Under the pieces are notes generated by a model. The model had not been told where the DNA came from. It saw only the letters and a list, made by a program, of their open reading frames with translations, and made no database searches. A stretch of 64,000 nt of DNA from Verrucomicrobiaceae bacterium (GTDB taxonomy: Bacteria; Verrucomicrobiota; Verrucomicrobiia; Verrucomicrobiales; Verrucomicrobiaceae). A program made the position numbers and the translations under genes. The stretch spans positions 186,001-250,000 of the forward strand of contig JADJPM010000004.1 in NCBI GenBank assembly GCA_016713245.1, in the 5' to 3' direction. Within the stretch, counting starts at the first letter, position 1. The number at the start of each line of letters is the position of its first letter. Shown piece after piece: positions 7,334 to 16,432 of the stretch.

Positions 7334-9555
7334 ATGAAACAAACAACAAAACTGCTCGGCAGCGTCCTTTTTACGGCGCTGTTTGCTGGTTCCGCTCTCG
7401 CGGAAATCCGCACTTGGACAGACGTCCGTGGCCGCCAGGTCACCGCGTCCTTCGTCAGCATCGAAGCTGATAACATCACCCTTCAAACGGCGGATGGTAA
7501 CATGCACCGCTTCCCGCTTTCCAATCTCTCTGCGGAAGACCAAGCCATAGCCAAAGCTGCCAAGGCATCTGCGCCTGCTGCCTCTATCTCGGCCAACGCC
7601 ACCCCCGCCCAAGCCGCCACGGCCATTGATCGTTTGGTCTATAGTGGCATTCTGGCCTCTGCTGCTGAGCGGACTAAGATCGGTAAAAAACCGCTCGCTG
7701 GATTCAATGCGCCAGCCTCCGACGACCAGTTCGTGCGTCGTGTCTATCTTGATATCACCGGCCGCATTCCGACCCACGATGAGGCTAAGGCGTTCATCTC
7801 AGATAGCCGAAAAGACAAGCGCACCCGTCTCATTGACATGCTGCTGGATAGTCCGGGCTACAGCAGCCACATGTTCAACTATCTCGCCGAGATGCTGCGT
7901 GTGAAGGATCGCCTCGAGCAGGACAACCTGCGCGGCGTTCCTTATATCAACTGGCTGCAAAAAAACATCGAGAGCAATACCAGCTGGGATAAGATGACTT
8001 ATGAAATGCTGACTGCCTCAGGCAAAATGTGGCACAATGGAGCCGCTGGCTATCTGCTTCGTGATGCTGGTATGCCACTAGACAACCTCGCCAACACACT
8101 AGCTGTGTTTCTTGGCACAGATGTGGCCTGTGCCCAGTGCCATGACCATCCTTTCTCTGACTGGACGCAGCATCAGTTCTATGAAATGGCCTCCTTCTTT
8201 GGTGCCACCACGACCCGTGGTCGCGTAAGTGGCGGCATGTCCGGCATGAATGCAGACATGACGCAGAAGCTTATGCCAGATATTAAGAGCCTGCTCGAGA
8301 AAAGCGGCATGGACACCATGGCGATGAACCGTGTCGATAACGGCCTCCGTAACTATATCGGAGCCAACCGAGCCATCGTGGCCGACACAGGCAGCAACTC
8401 GCTCAAATTGCCTCACGATTACAAATACAAGGATGCCAGCCCAGGTGACGCCGTTTCGCCCAAATTAATCACTTGGAGCAAAGAGGATACATCCCTTCCT
8501 TGCTATACCGAAAACGTAACTGCTGAAGGTGCGGTCAAGCCCGAGAAAAGTCCTCGCGAGGCGTTTTCTGCCTGGGTCACCCATCCATCAAACCCACGCT
8601 TCGCCATGGCCATCGCCAACCGCATGTGGAAGCGTGCCTTCGGCCTCGGCATTGTTGACCCCGTCACCAATATCGATGATCCGAGTGCTTCGGTGAATCC
8701 TCAGCTGTTGTCGCACCTCGCGACGGAAATGATCCGCGTGAAGTTTAATCTCAAGGATTTCATGCGCATCATTTTCAATACCCGTGCTTATCAGTCAGAG
8801 GCCACCAGCGAGGTGATCGCAATGGGCGAGCCATATTACTTCCAGGGCCCCCTGCTTCGTCGTATGACCGCTGAGCAGGCTTGGGATTCCTACATGACAC
8901 TGGCCCTCGGTGATCCTGATAAATATAAAAAGCCGCTTGATGACCTCTACAGCAAATCGATCGACCTCGACCTCGCCAATCCAAAACTCGACGCTCAGAC
9001 CGTGCTCATCAAATACAATGCCTACCTTGACCTGGCCCGCAAAGAGCGTGCGCTGATGGGGGGCGGCCTCGCTGAGGCAGGTTCTGAGATGGATACCAAA
9101 AAAGGCAAAGGCAAAAGTCCCGCCAAAAAAGAAGAAGGCAGTGATATGATGATGGAAAACGCCTCCCTCGGGTATGGCAATCTTGTTCTACGCCGCGCCG
9201 CAGAACTTGATCAGCCAGCACCTCCTGGGCACTTCCTCATCGATTTCGGTCAATCCCCTCGCAACCTCATTGATGGTGGTAGCAAAATTGGCTCCGTTCC
9301 TCAGGCTCTTATGATGATGAATGGCAAGGCTCAAGAGATGCTCACAAACAATGACTCCCTCATTTTCCGCACGATGGAAAAAGTGAAGAGTTCGTCTGAG
9401 AAGGTAGAGAAACCCTGTTCACCAGCATTCTGAGCCGCCGCCCCACGATGGCTGAGAAAGACATCGCCAAGCGCACCCTCGCCATGGGTGATGATGGCTA
9501 TGCCAACATGATTTGGGCGCTCATCAACACACGGGAGTTCATCTTTATCCAGTAA
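7334..9555 (+). CDS. DUF1549/DUF1553 protein with SHD1-like N-terminus, apparent frameshift near 9410
   Basis: A signal peptide (about residues 1-23, ending ALA) is followed by an SHD1-like domain (RTWTDVRGRQVTASFVSIEAD...FPLSNLSAED, residues 24-75), then DUF1549 with VACAQCHDHPFSDWTQHQFYEMASFF (haem-type CAQCH) and DUF1553 (FAMAIANRMWKRAFGLGIVDPV). The first frame stops at 9433 after 699 residues, but the expected C-terminus (ETLFTSILSRRPT... to WALINTREFIFIQ) continues in the -1 frame from about 9409 to a stop at 9555. One extra A in the AAA run at 9410-9412 restores the frame. Either a sequencing error or a fresh mutation is possible; only 48 residues are affected. Partner of the DUF1501 gene downstream. 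Confidence 0.8.
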
Positions 9556-9593
9556 AGCCCATCTTCCACACACCTGTAACTCGAACCTCACCC

Positions 9594-10894
9594 ATGAAAA
9601 CTGAACTCAACAAACTAAACACCGTCGCCCGTCGCGAATTCGTGCTGCGCACGGCTCAAACCGCTCTCGGCGTCTCCCTACTGCCCAGCATGCTCGATAG
9701 CGCCCGCGCTGTTGAAACTGCCTCCAAAACTGGTGTCGGCACCCCCGGCTTCGGCAAGGCAAAAAAAGTCATCTTCCTTTGGATGAACGGTGGCATGACT
9801 CACATCGACACCTGGGATCCAAAGACTGGCAGCACCAAAGGCCCGACCGATCCTATTAAGGGTAAAGGCAGTATCGATTTCCTCGGTGGCACAATGGAAA
9901 ACATGGCCAAGGTCTCCGATAAGATCGCCATCGTCCGTTCCATGTCCTCCAAGACAGGTGTGCATGAGTCCGGCACCTACATTATGAAAACCGGCTATGA
10001 GCCCCGCGGCACGATCGTTCACCCCAACCTCGGTGCTTGGGCTTCCCACTTCCTCGGCCGTATCAAGGGGGTTACTCTCCCTGACAGCGTCGTCGTGAAC
10101 AGTGGCAGTGCTTATCCAGGTTCTGGTTTCTTCCCACCCGCACTCAGCCCCATTCCGATCTCGAACCCGGAGAACGGACTCCAGAACATCAAACCCACCA
10201 CCACCGACGGTCAGTTTAAAAGCGCGTCGCCTTGATGGACGAGTTCGACACGGCCTTCCGCAAGAAATTCCAATCCGAAGAGGTTAAAGCTTACACTGAG
10301 TTCTACGATGAGACTATGAAGCTCATGAAGAGCGAAGACTTGAAAGCTTTTGACCTTTCCCAAGAGCCTCAAGCCACTCGTGAGAAGTTCGGACGCAACT
10401 CCTTCGGTCAAGGTGCCCTTCTCGCCCGCCGCCTCTGCCAAGCTGGGGTGCGTTTTGTCGAGGTGCAGTTTGGCGGTTGGGACATGCACAACAACATTGA
10501 TCAGGCCTTGAACAACACTGCCGCCACAATGGATATGGTGTTTGCCGCTCTCATTGAAGACCTCGCCTCCAACGGCATGCTCGACGAGACCATGGTCGTC
10601 ATGGGTTCCGAGTTCGGACGCACACCAGACATCAATGAGAACGAAGGTCGCGATCACTATCCGCTCGCCTATTCCACCGTCTTCGCAGGCGGCGGCGTGA
10701 AGGGTGGCTACACCTACGGCTCTACTGATAAAGATGGCCGTCGTGTGGCTGACAAGCAGGTCACCCCACAGGACTTCCAAGCCACCATTGGTCATGCCAT
10801 GGGCTTGCCTGTCGATGAGGTCGTCATGTCACCCTCCAATCGTCCATTCACGGTGGGTGATAAAGGGGTGCCAGTCACCGAGATCTTCGCCTAA
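9594..10894 (+). CDS. DUF1501 domain protein, apparent frameshift near 10220
   Basis: The start at 9594 gives a Tat-like leader (ARREFVLRTAQTALGVSLLPS). The first frame ends at 10235; the second half is in the -1 frame and ends at 10894. Both halves are clearly DUF1501: VIFLWMNGGMTHIDTWDPK and RSMSSKTGVHESGTYIMKTG in the first, VEVQFGGWDMHNNID, VVMGSEFGRTPDIN and GRDHYPLAYSTVFAGGG in the second. One extra A in the run at 10218-10221 joins them as QFKKRVALMDEFD, the expected continuous sequence. About 432 residues if repaired. It lies 38 bp after the DUF1549/DUF1553 gene, forming the usual pair, and is followed by a strong terminator. Confidence 0.8.
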
Positions 10895-10927
10895 TTCGCT
10901 GCAACAACATTCCAATCCTACACAAAG

Positions 10928-10958
10928 CACCCGGTCGAGAGACCGGGTGTTTTGTTTT
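10928..10958 (+). terminator. Rho-independent terminator after the second DUF1501 gene
   Basis: A 9-bp perfect stem (CACCCGGTC at 10928-10936 with its complement at 10941-10949), a GAGA tetraloop and a T-rich tail (TTTTGTTTT to 10958). The stem can extend through A-T pairs. It lies 34 bp after the DUF1501 stop and could also serve argH from the other strand, whose stop is at 10988. Confidence 0.9.
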
Positions 10959-10987
10959 GGGTGTCAGTGACCAACGAAACGGTCTGC

Positions 10988-12355
10988 TCAGACCGAAAGC
11001 ACCTTCCGCCAGCGGGATAGCTGATAAGCCACATTTTGCGGGGAGGGCGCTCCGATGCCTTTTCTGGCTTCGAGAGCTTTTTTGAGGTTCAAACAGGCCA
11101 TTACGTCCGCCTCGAAGGCCTTGGAGAACGTTTGGAACTCCGCCAAGCTCATGTCACCAAACGCCTTCTTTTCGGCGATGGAGTAGGCGACGAGCTTGCC
11201 AATGACCTCGTGGGCCTGTCGGAAGGGCACCCCGTGGGTCACAAGGTAGTCGGCGAGATCGGTGGCGAGTAGCATCGGGTCCGAAGCGGCAGCTTCTGTC
11301 TTCGCGCGGTTTACGTCCATGCCGCTGACCATTTCGGTGAACACCTCTAGAGCCAGCGAAACCGTGTCGATGGAATCAAACAACGGTTCCTTGTCCTCCT
11401 GAAGGTCACGGTTGTAGGTCATCGGCAGGCCTTTGATGAGGGTGAGCAGGCTCATGAGGTTGCCGATCAGCCGGGCGGATTTGCCGCGGGTGAGCTCGGC
11501 CACGTCTGGATTCTTCTTCTGCGGCATCAAGGACGAGCCCGTCGTGTGCGCGTCGCTCAGAGTCACAAAGGCAAACTCCGCGCTGGCCCAAAGGATGACA
11601 TCCTCGCTCAGGCGGGAGAGATGCACGCCGATCATCGAGGTGGCAAAAAGAAGCTCGACCACGAAATCGCGGTCACTCACGGCATCCATCGAGTTTTGTG
11701 TCACGCGATCAAAGCCGAGCTGCTGCGCCACAAACTCCCGGTCGAGGATGATCGTGCTGCCAGCGAGCGCTCCAGAGCCCAATGGCATCACGTTGAGCCG
11801 CTGGCGGCAGTCGGCCAGACGAGAGGCATCGCGCTCCAGCATCTCTACATAGGCAAGGAGGTGGTGCGCGAAGAGCACCGGCTGCCCGCGCTGCAGATGC
11901 GTGTAGCCTGGCATCACCGTTTCTCCACCACGCTCGGCGCATTCGACCAGCGCGGCTTGCATCGCGCGGGTGAGCTTGAGAATCGAATCAATGCTGGAAC
12001 GGCAGTAGAGCCGCACATCCGTGGCCACCTGATCATTGCGGCTGCGTGCGGTGTGCAGCTTCGCCCCGGCCGGGCCGATGCGCTTTGTGAGTTCCGCCTC
12101 GATATTCATGTGGACATCCTCAAGGGCTTCCTTGAACTCAAAATCGCCCTTTTCGATCTCCGCACGGATGGCCAACAGGCCCGCTTCAATCTGCGCCTGC
12201 TCCTCCGCCGTGATGATGCCCGCTTTGAGCAGGCCTTTCGAGTGAGCGATCGATCCGGCGATATCGTGGGCGTAAAGACGCCAGTCAAACGACACAGATT
12301 CTCCGTAGCGCTGAACGAGAGCGCTGGTTTCTTGGGCAAAACGACCTTTCCACAT
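10988..12355 (-). CDS. argH: Argininosuccinate lyase
   Basis: 455 residues, the normal family length, starting at the ATG at 12355 that gives the conserved MWKGRF N-terminus (compare WGGRF in homologues); the frame is open further upstream but that extension is not conserved-looking. It splits argininosuccinate into arginine and fumarate, the last step of arginine synthesis, in the cytoplasm. Fumarase/aspartase superfamily motifs are intact: TARSRNDQVATD, GYTHLQRGQPVLFAHH (catalytic His region) and the flexible-loop signature GSSLMPQKKNPD (about residue 271, with the catalytic Ser). It stands alone, convergent with the DUF1501 gene and divergent from the antiporter gene. Confidence 0.96.
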   Translation of the reverse strand: MWKGRFAQETSALVQRYGESVSFDWRLYAHDIAGSIAHSKGLLKAGIITAEEQAQIEAGLLAIRAEIEKGDFEFKEALEDVHMNIEAELTKRIGPAGAKLHTARSRNDQVATDVRLYCRSSIDSILKLTRAMQAALVECAERGGETVMPGYTHLQRGQPVLFAHHLLAYVEMLERDASRLADCRQRLNVMPLGSGALAGSTIILDREFVAQQLGFDRVTQNSMDAVSDRDFVVELLFATSMIGVHLSRLSEDVILWASAEFAFVTLSDAHTTGSSLMPQKKNPDVAELTRGKSARLIGNLMSLLTLIKGLPMTYNRDLQEDKEPLFDSIDTVSLALEVFTEMVSGMDVNRAKTEAAASDPMLLATDLADYLVTHGVPFRQAHEVIGKLVAYSIAEKKAFGDMSLAEFQTFSKAFEADVMACLNLKKALEARKGIGAPSPQNVAYQLSRWRKVLSV

Positions 12356-12454
12356 AAATAATGAGAGGGTGAGGCTACCGGGATTCATCTTTGGCGCAAC
12401 CATTGCTCCACATGCCTTGACACCTTGCCTGCCAACAGTCTCTAATCGCCCGCC

Positions 12455-13768
12455 ATGCTTCTCCTCGCCTCCGCTTCTGTGCTTCCTCCTGTCTGGATGG
12501 TTGCTCCATTCGCCATCTTGCTGCTTTGCATCGCCCTCATGCCGCTGTTTGCCTCGCACTTCTGGGAACATCACTACCCCAAGGTCGCCGTCGGGCTTGG
12601 TCTGGTCACCGCGTGCTACTATGTGCTCGTGGCCCATGACTGGCATCCGCTGCATCACGCCGCCCACGAGTATATCAGCTTCATGGCGCTGGTGGGATCT
12701 CTCTTTGTCATCTCCGGGGGCATCAACATTCGTGTGAAAGGAGAGGCCACCCCGTTCATCAACACGGTCTTTCTCCTTATCGGAGCCGTGCTGGCAAACC
12801 TCATCGGCACCACAGGGGCCTCCATGCTGCTCATCCGGCCTTGGATCAAAATGAACAAATACCGCGTGACTGGCCTCCACATTGTCTTTTTCATCTTTGT
12901 GGTCAGCAATGTGGGTGGGAGCCTCACGCCTGTGGGGGATCCGCCGCTCTTCCTTGGCTTTCTGCGTGGCGTCCCCTTCTTCTGGACGCTGGAGCATTGC
13001 TGGAAGGGCTGGGCGCTGGCTGTGACCTTGCTCCTATCGGTCTTCTTCGTGCTGGACGTGATAAACTTCCGTCGTGCACCCAAAGAGGTGCGTGATCTCG
13101 AGACCGCGCACGAGACGTGGTTCTTCCGTGGATTGTCGAATCTTCTTCTTTTGGGCCTTGTTCTTGGCGCGGTTTTGCTGCCAAAGAATCTCCAAGACAT
13201 CGTGCTGGGCGGCGTGCTCTCCGTGCCCGCCATGATCATGATCTCTGCTGCGGTTGTTTCGTATCTCACCACCCGGCCCGTGATCCACGAGGCCAATGAT
13301 TTCAATTTCGGCCCGGTCAAAGAAGTAGGCTTCTTGTTCATCGGCATCTTCCTCACGATGATCCCTGCTTTGCAGATTCTCGAGCATGGCGGTGTGGCAG
13401 GTGTGTCATCGCCGCTGAGCTACTACTTTGCCACCGGTGCGCTGTCCGCCTTCCTCGACAATGCGCCGACCTATCTCGCATTCCTTGCCTCCGCCATGGG
13501 CCAGGAAGGCCTGTCGGTGGACCAGTCCGCAGATGTTCTCGCCTTCTCGCAGCAGCAAGGAACTCACCTGCTCGCCATCTCTCTTGGTGCTGTGTTTTTC
13601 GGTGCAGGCAGCTACATCGGCAACGGCCCCAATTTCATGGTCAAAGCCATCGCAGATCGCTCCAAAGTCCACACCCCCGGCTTCATCGGCTACATGGTTC
13701 GTTTCTCCATCCCAGTGCTGCTGCCGATCCTGATCCTCGTTGGATGGATCATGTTGGGCCGTCTTTGA
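12455..13768 (+). CDS. Sodium:proton antiporter, NhaD-like / ion transporter superfamily
   Basis: 437 residues with about 11-12 hydrophobic segments. Motifs of the NhaD/CitM/ArsB-type ion transporters: NLIGTTGASMLLIRPWI and GGSLTPVGDPPLFLGFLRG (re-entrant GDPP segment), then LDNAPTYLAFL and GSYIGNGPNFMVKAIAD in the second half, which gives the inverted-repeat architecture of this superfamily. It probably exchanges Na+ for H+ across the inner membrane, though substrate cannot be fixed from sequence. Divergent from argH with 99 bp between starts. No operon partner. Confidence 0.8.
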   Translation: MLLLASASVLPPVWMVAPFAILLLCIALMPLFASHFWEHHYPKVAVGLGLVTACYYVLVAHDWHPLHHAAHEYISFMALVGSLFVISGGINIRVKGEATPFINTVFLLIGAVLANLIGTTGASMLLIRPWIKMNKYRVTGLHIVFFIFVVSNVGGSLTPVGDPPLFLGFLRGVPFFWTLEHCWKGWALAVTLLLSVFFVLDVINFRRAPKEVRDLETAHETWFFRGLSNLLLLGLVLGAVLLPKNLQDIVLGGVLSVPAMIMISAAVVSYLTTRPVIHEANDFNFGPVKEVGFLFIGIFLTMIPALQILEHGGVAGVSSPLSYYFATGALSAFLDNAPTYLAFLASAMGQEGLSVDQSADVLAFSQQQGTHLLAISLGAVFFGAGSYIGNGPNFMVKAIADRSKVHTPGFIGYMVRFSIPVLLPILILVGWIMLGRL

Positions 13769-14085
13769 TTTCATACCTCATCATCACCGGATTTCTCGTT
13801 CTTAATCTCGATGCTAACGGCAGCTTTGACCGCCAAGAGGGGTGAAATCTACTTCCTGAGCGGCGTCCACAGGGTGGCTTCGACAGCGCGGTCGGAGCTT
13901 TGGGGGCCGTTGAAGTAATACACCGTCAGAACACGACCATCGGGACGCACAATCGTGCGTGGATAGCCGAGATCGCCATCGAAGCCGTCATCGCGGAGGA
14001 TGATCTCGGGCGACTGGCCTGCTCCCTGAAAGTAGGACGGTTGTAAAATGTAGTTCTGGCTCCGAAACCAGGAGAACAGAACACC

Positions 14086-14352
14086 ATGAAAAAGAGCAGA
14101 CACAGTGAAGAGAAGATCGTGAGCATCCTGCGCGAGGCGCAGGGTGGGATGAAGGTCCGGGACGTGTGCGCGCGTCATAACATCAGCGAGCAGACCTACT
14201 ACGGGTGGAAGCGCAAGTATGGCGGGATGCAGGTCGATGAGCTGCGTCAGGCGAGGGCGTTGGCGGAAGAAAACGGGCGGCTCAAACGCATCGTGGCGGA
14301 CTTGACGGTGCAGATCGACATCTTGAAGGCCATCAACGCAAAAAAATGGTAA
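14086..14352 (+). CDS. IS3-family transposase OrfA (HTH protein)
   Basis: 88 residues: KKSRHSEEKIVSILREAQGG, HTH (VRDVCARHNISEQTYYGWKRKYGG) and a C-terminal leucine-zipper-like helix (LAEENGRLKRIVADLTVQIDIL). This is the HTH_8/InsE type OrfA found with IS407-like OrfB. It binds the IS ends and, through -1 frameshifting at the A7 run near its end, provides the N-terminus of the active OrfAB transposase. Confidence 0.93.
   Translation: MKKSRHSEEKIVSILREAQGGMKVRDVCARHNISEQTYYGWKRKYGGMQVDELRQARALAEENGRLKRIVADLTVQIDILKAINAKKW
14340..14346 (+). other. Programmed -1 frameshift site in the IS3 element
   Basis: Seven A residues are read in the orfA frame as (GC)A AAA AAA, a standard A-AAA-AAA slippery heptamer. 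A -1 slip continues exactly into the orfB frame, whose ATG begins on the last A (14346). The orfA stop (TAA) follows two codons later at 14350-14352. Confidence 0.8.
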
Positions 14353-15284
14353 GCCCGGCCAGCAAGCGACGGGCGGCACGATACGCCATGCAAAGCGATT
14401 TGGGCGGGATCGCGCAGGTGTGTCGTGCCTTGGAGCTTGCACGGTCGGGCTACTACCGGGTGGCGAAAGTGAGCGCGGAGGCGAGGCATCGACGAGTTCG
14501 CATCGTGCGGCTGAGCCGTGAGCATCCGCGCTACGGTTACCGCCGGATCGCGGCGTTGCTGCGACGTGAGGGCGAGCGGATCAACGTGAAGTGCGTGGCG
14601 AGGGTGCGCCGGGAGGAAGGACTGCAGGTGCGCAAACGCCAGCGGCGGATGCGAAGAGTGAGGCTTGGGCAGCAAGGCCGGCAGGCTGCGGCGCATCGCA
14701 ATCACGTGTGGAGCTGGGACTTTGTGAGCGACCAGGTGGAGGGCGGCAGCGCCTTTCGCATCCTCACCTTGATCGACGAGCACACGCGTGAGTGCCACGC
14801 CACGCATGTGGCGTGGTCGATCCGCGCCACGGACGTGCTTGGCGTGCTGGAGTCTGCGATGCGCAAGCACGGCACGCCTGAGCACATCCGCAGCGACAAC
14901 GGGCCTGAGTTCATCGCGTATGCGATCCAGGACTGGATGCAGCATCGACACATCAAGATGAGCTACATCAAGCCGGGGTCACCTTGGGAGAACGCCTACA
15001 TCGAATCGTTCCACGACAAGCTACGCGACGAATGCCTCAACCGCGAGGTGTTCGGCAGCCTGGCGGAGGCCCGTGTTGTCGTCGAGCAATGGCGGCGTGA
15101 ATACAATGAATACCGGCCTCACAGCTCGCTGGACTACGGCACCCCGGCACAGGCGGCGACACGCTGTCAAACTCCGCTACGGCCTCGTCTCGCTACGCTC
15201 GACGAGACCTTCGCTGCGTTTGACAGCGTGAGAGAACCAACCAACATCAAGATCAACCCAAGGACGCAGGAACTACATTTATGA
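14346..15284 (+). CDS. IS3-family transposase OrfB (DDE integrase domain)
   Basis: 312 residues. An HTH_21-type N-terminal part (YGYRRIAALLRREG) is followed by the rve integrase core with a full DDE set: D in WSWDFVSD, D in IRSDNGPEF and E in NAYIESFHDKLRDE, then the family tail YNEYRPHSSLDYGTPAQAA. Normally made as an OrfAB fusion. The gene runs into the right terminal repeat and looks fully functional. Confidence 0.95.
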   Translation: MVSPASKRRAARYAMQSDLGGIAQVCRALELARSGYYRVAKVSAEARHRRVRIVRLSREHPRYGYRRIAALLRREGERINVKCVARVRREEGLQVRKRQRRMRRVRLGQQGRQAAAHRNHVWSWDFVSDQVEGGSAFRILTLIDEHTRECHATHVAWSIRATDVLGVLESAMRKHGTPEHIRSDNGPEFIAYAIQDWMQHRHIKMSYIKPGSPWENAYIESFHDKLRDECLNREVFGSLAEARVVVEQWRREYNEYRPHSSLDYGTPAQAATRCQTPLRPRLATLDETFAAFDSVREPTNIKINPRTQELHL

Positions 15285-16432
15285 CCTGTCCCACCCCAGG
15301 GAGCAGGCCACGACCATGTTTTGCCATCATCACTGCTGAGGCGTGCGCGAATGCCGAATGGCTTTTTGCGATGGCCGTAGGTCACGCAGAGGCGGCCATC
15401 GGGTAGCAAAACGGTAGCCGGTGGGTTGCCGCCGATGTTGCCAGTTACGTCAATGACCTTGGACCACGTCTTGCCGAGGTCATCACTGCGCCAGAGTTCA
15501 ATGGTGTAATCGGGCTTGCCTTTGCGAAGGGTGGTAAGCAAGGCGCCGTCATTCGTGCGAACGCTGCTTGGCATGATGGCAAAACCGCCCTTCGGCGGCT
15601 CTTCGCCGATGTAGCCCTGGAGCTTCCACGTCAGTCCGCCATCGGTGGTGCGGGCGCAGAAGACGCGGCCTTCTTTGTGATCCGATTTCTTGCCGCAACT
15701 GCCGAACATGAGGCACTCACGCGGCCCGATTGGGATCAGATCGGTGCGCGTGGAGATGCCGTCCACGCCTTCGACATCGAACTTGAACGGCCCCTGCCAA
15801 GTCTTGCAGCGATCCTGCGTCGTGTAGAACCACGACGGGCCGACGTGCAGGCTCTTGAAGCGAAACATCATCGCGAAATCCGGCGCGGTGAAGTCGAGCG
15901 GTTCCTGCAAGGCGACAGCCTCGGGCTCGTTCTTCCGGTCCGAGTAAGGCTGATCCGCCTCGACCTTCCACGTCTTTCCACCGTCGAGACTGCGAGCCTG
16001 CACGCGATGACTCGGCTTCGTGCGGTCGATGCGATGATCGGTGGTCGTCTCCTTGTAGTATGTCGCCGTGAAGCCCACGACAAGTTCATCGCCCCACTGC
16101 CAAAGCCCCTGATTCGCCGGCCAGCCGCCGTAGCGACCGGGTTCTTTGTAAATGATGATGTTTTCCTGTGATGCAGGCTTCATCGTCGGCGCTGCGGCAG
16201 ACTTTGCATTCGCATCACCCGTGTCGAGCTTGGCTGAGTTTTGCGCAGACGACTGGCCGCAAAAAAGCGCAAGCAGTGCAAAAAGTGGGAGGAGGGGGCG
16301 AAGCATGGGAGCCCTCATCTTGGGATGCAGCTGGCTCATTGCCAAGATCAGATGATGCGCTGAGAGCATTCGGGGCGCACGAGCGTTGAAGGCTGAGGCT
16401 CTTGATGCCTGATCCGTCATCCTCGTTTGTTC

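Larger units (their letters stand above)
14015..15310 (+). mobile_element. Complete IS3-family insertion sequence (IS407-group type)
   Basis: 1296 bp, flanked by the direct repeat CGAC (14011-14014 and 15311-15314). The ends are inverted repeats: TGGCCTGCTCCCTG is identical at both termini for 14 bp, and similarity continues weakly to about 41 bp (shared AAATGTAGTT). The ends begin TG and finish CA. It carries orfA and orfB in overlapping -1 frames. A 4-bp duplication agrees with the IS407 group of the family. Everything looks intact and recent: perfect target duplication, intact orfs, perfect outer repeats. Confidence 0.95.
13849..16306 (-). pseudogene. Sialidase-family (BNR repeat) secreted protein interrupted by an IS3 element
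   Basis: The gene is in two pieces: 15311-16306 (N-terminal 332 codons) and 13849-14010 (last 54 codons). Removing the insertion and one copy of the CGAC duplication joins ...DDGKTWS to PEIILRDDGFDGD... in frame, giving a 385-residue protein. The ATG at 16306 was chosen for its GAGGG ribosome-binding site and signal peptide (LRPLLPLFALLALFCGQSSA). Asp-box-like repeats S-x-D-x-G-x-TW occur at SLDGGKTWK, TTDGGLTWK, SDDLGKTWS and SSDDGKTWS, typical of six-bladed sialidase propellers. The intact ancestor would hydrolyse glycans outside the cell; the present copy should yield only a truncated protein ending in IS-derived residues. Confidence 0.85.

Noticed and set aside
9404..10235. Programmed -1 frameshifting in the DUF1549 and DUF1501 genes
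   Set aside because: Neither site has a proper X-XXY-YYZ heptamer or downstream hairpin, and these families are not known for frameshifting; homopolymer error or mutation is simpler.
12356..12997. N-terminal extension of argininosuccinate lyase
   Set aside because: The frame stays open for 214 more codons, but it is antisense to the antiporter gene and unlike any lyase N-terminus; MWKGRF at 12355 is the conserved start.
14086..15284. IS3 orfA/orfB as a broken transposase
   Set aside because: The offset is the normal -1 frameshift of the family, with an A7 slippery site at the overlap.
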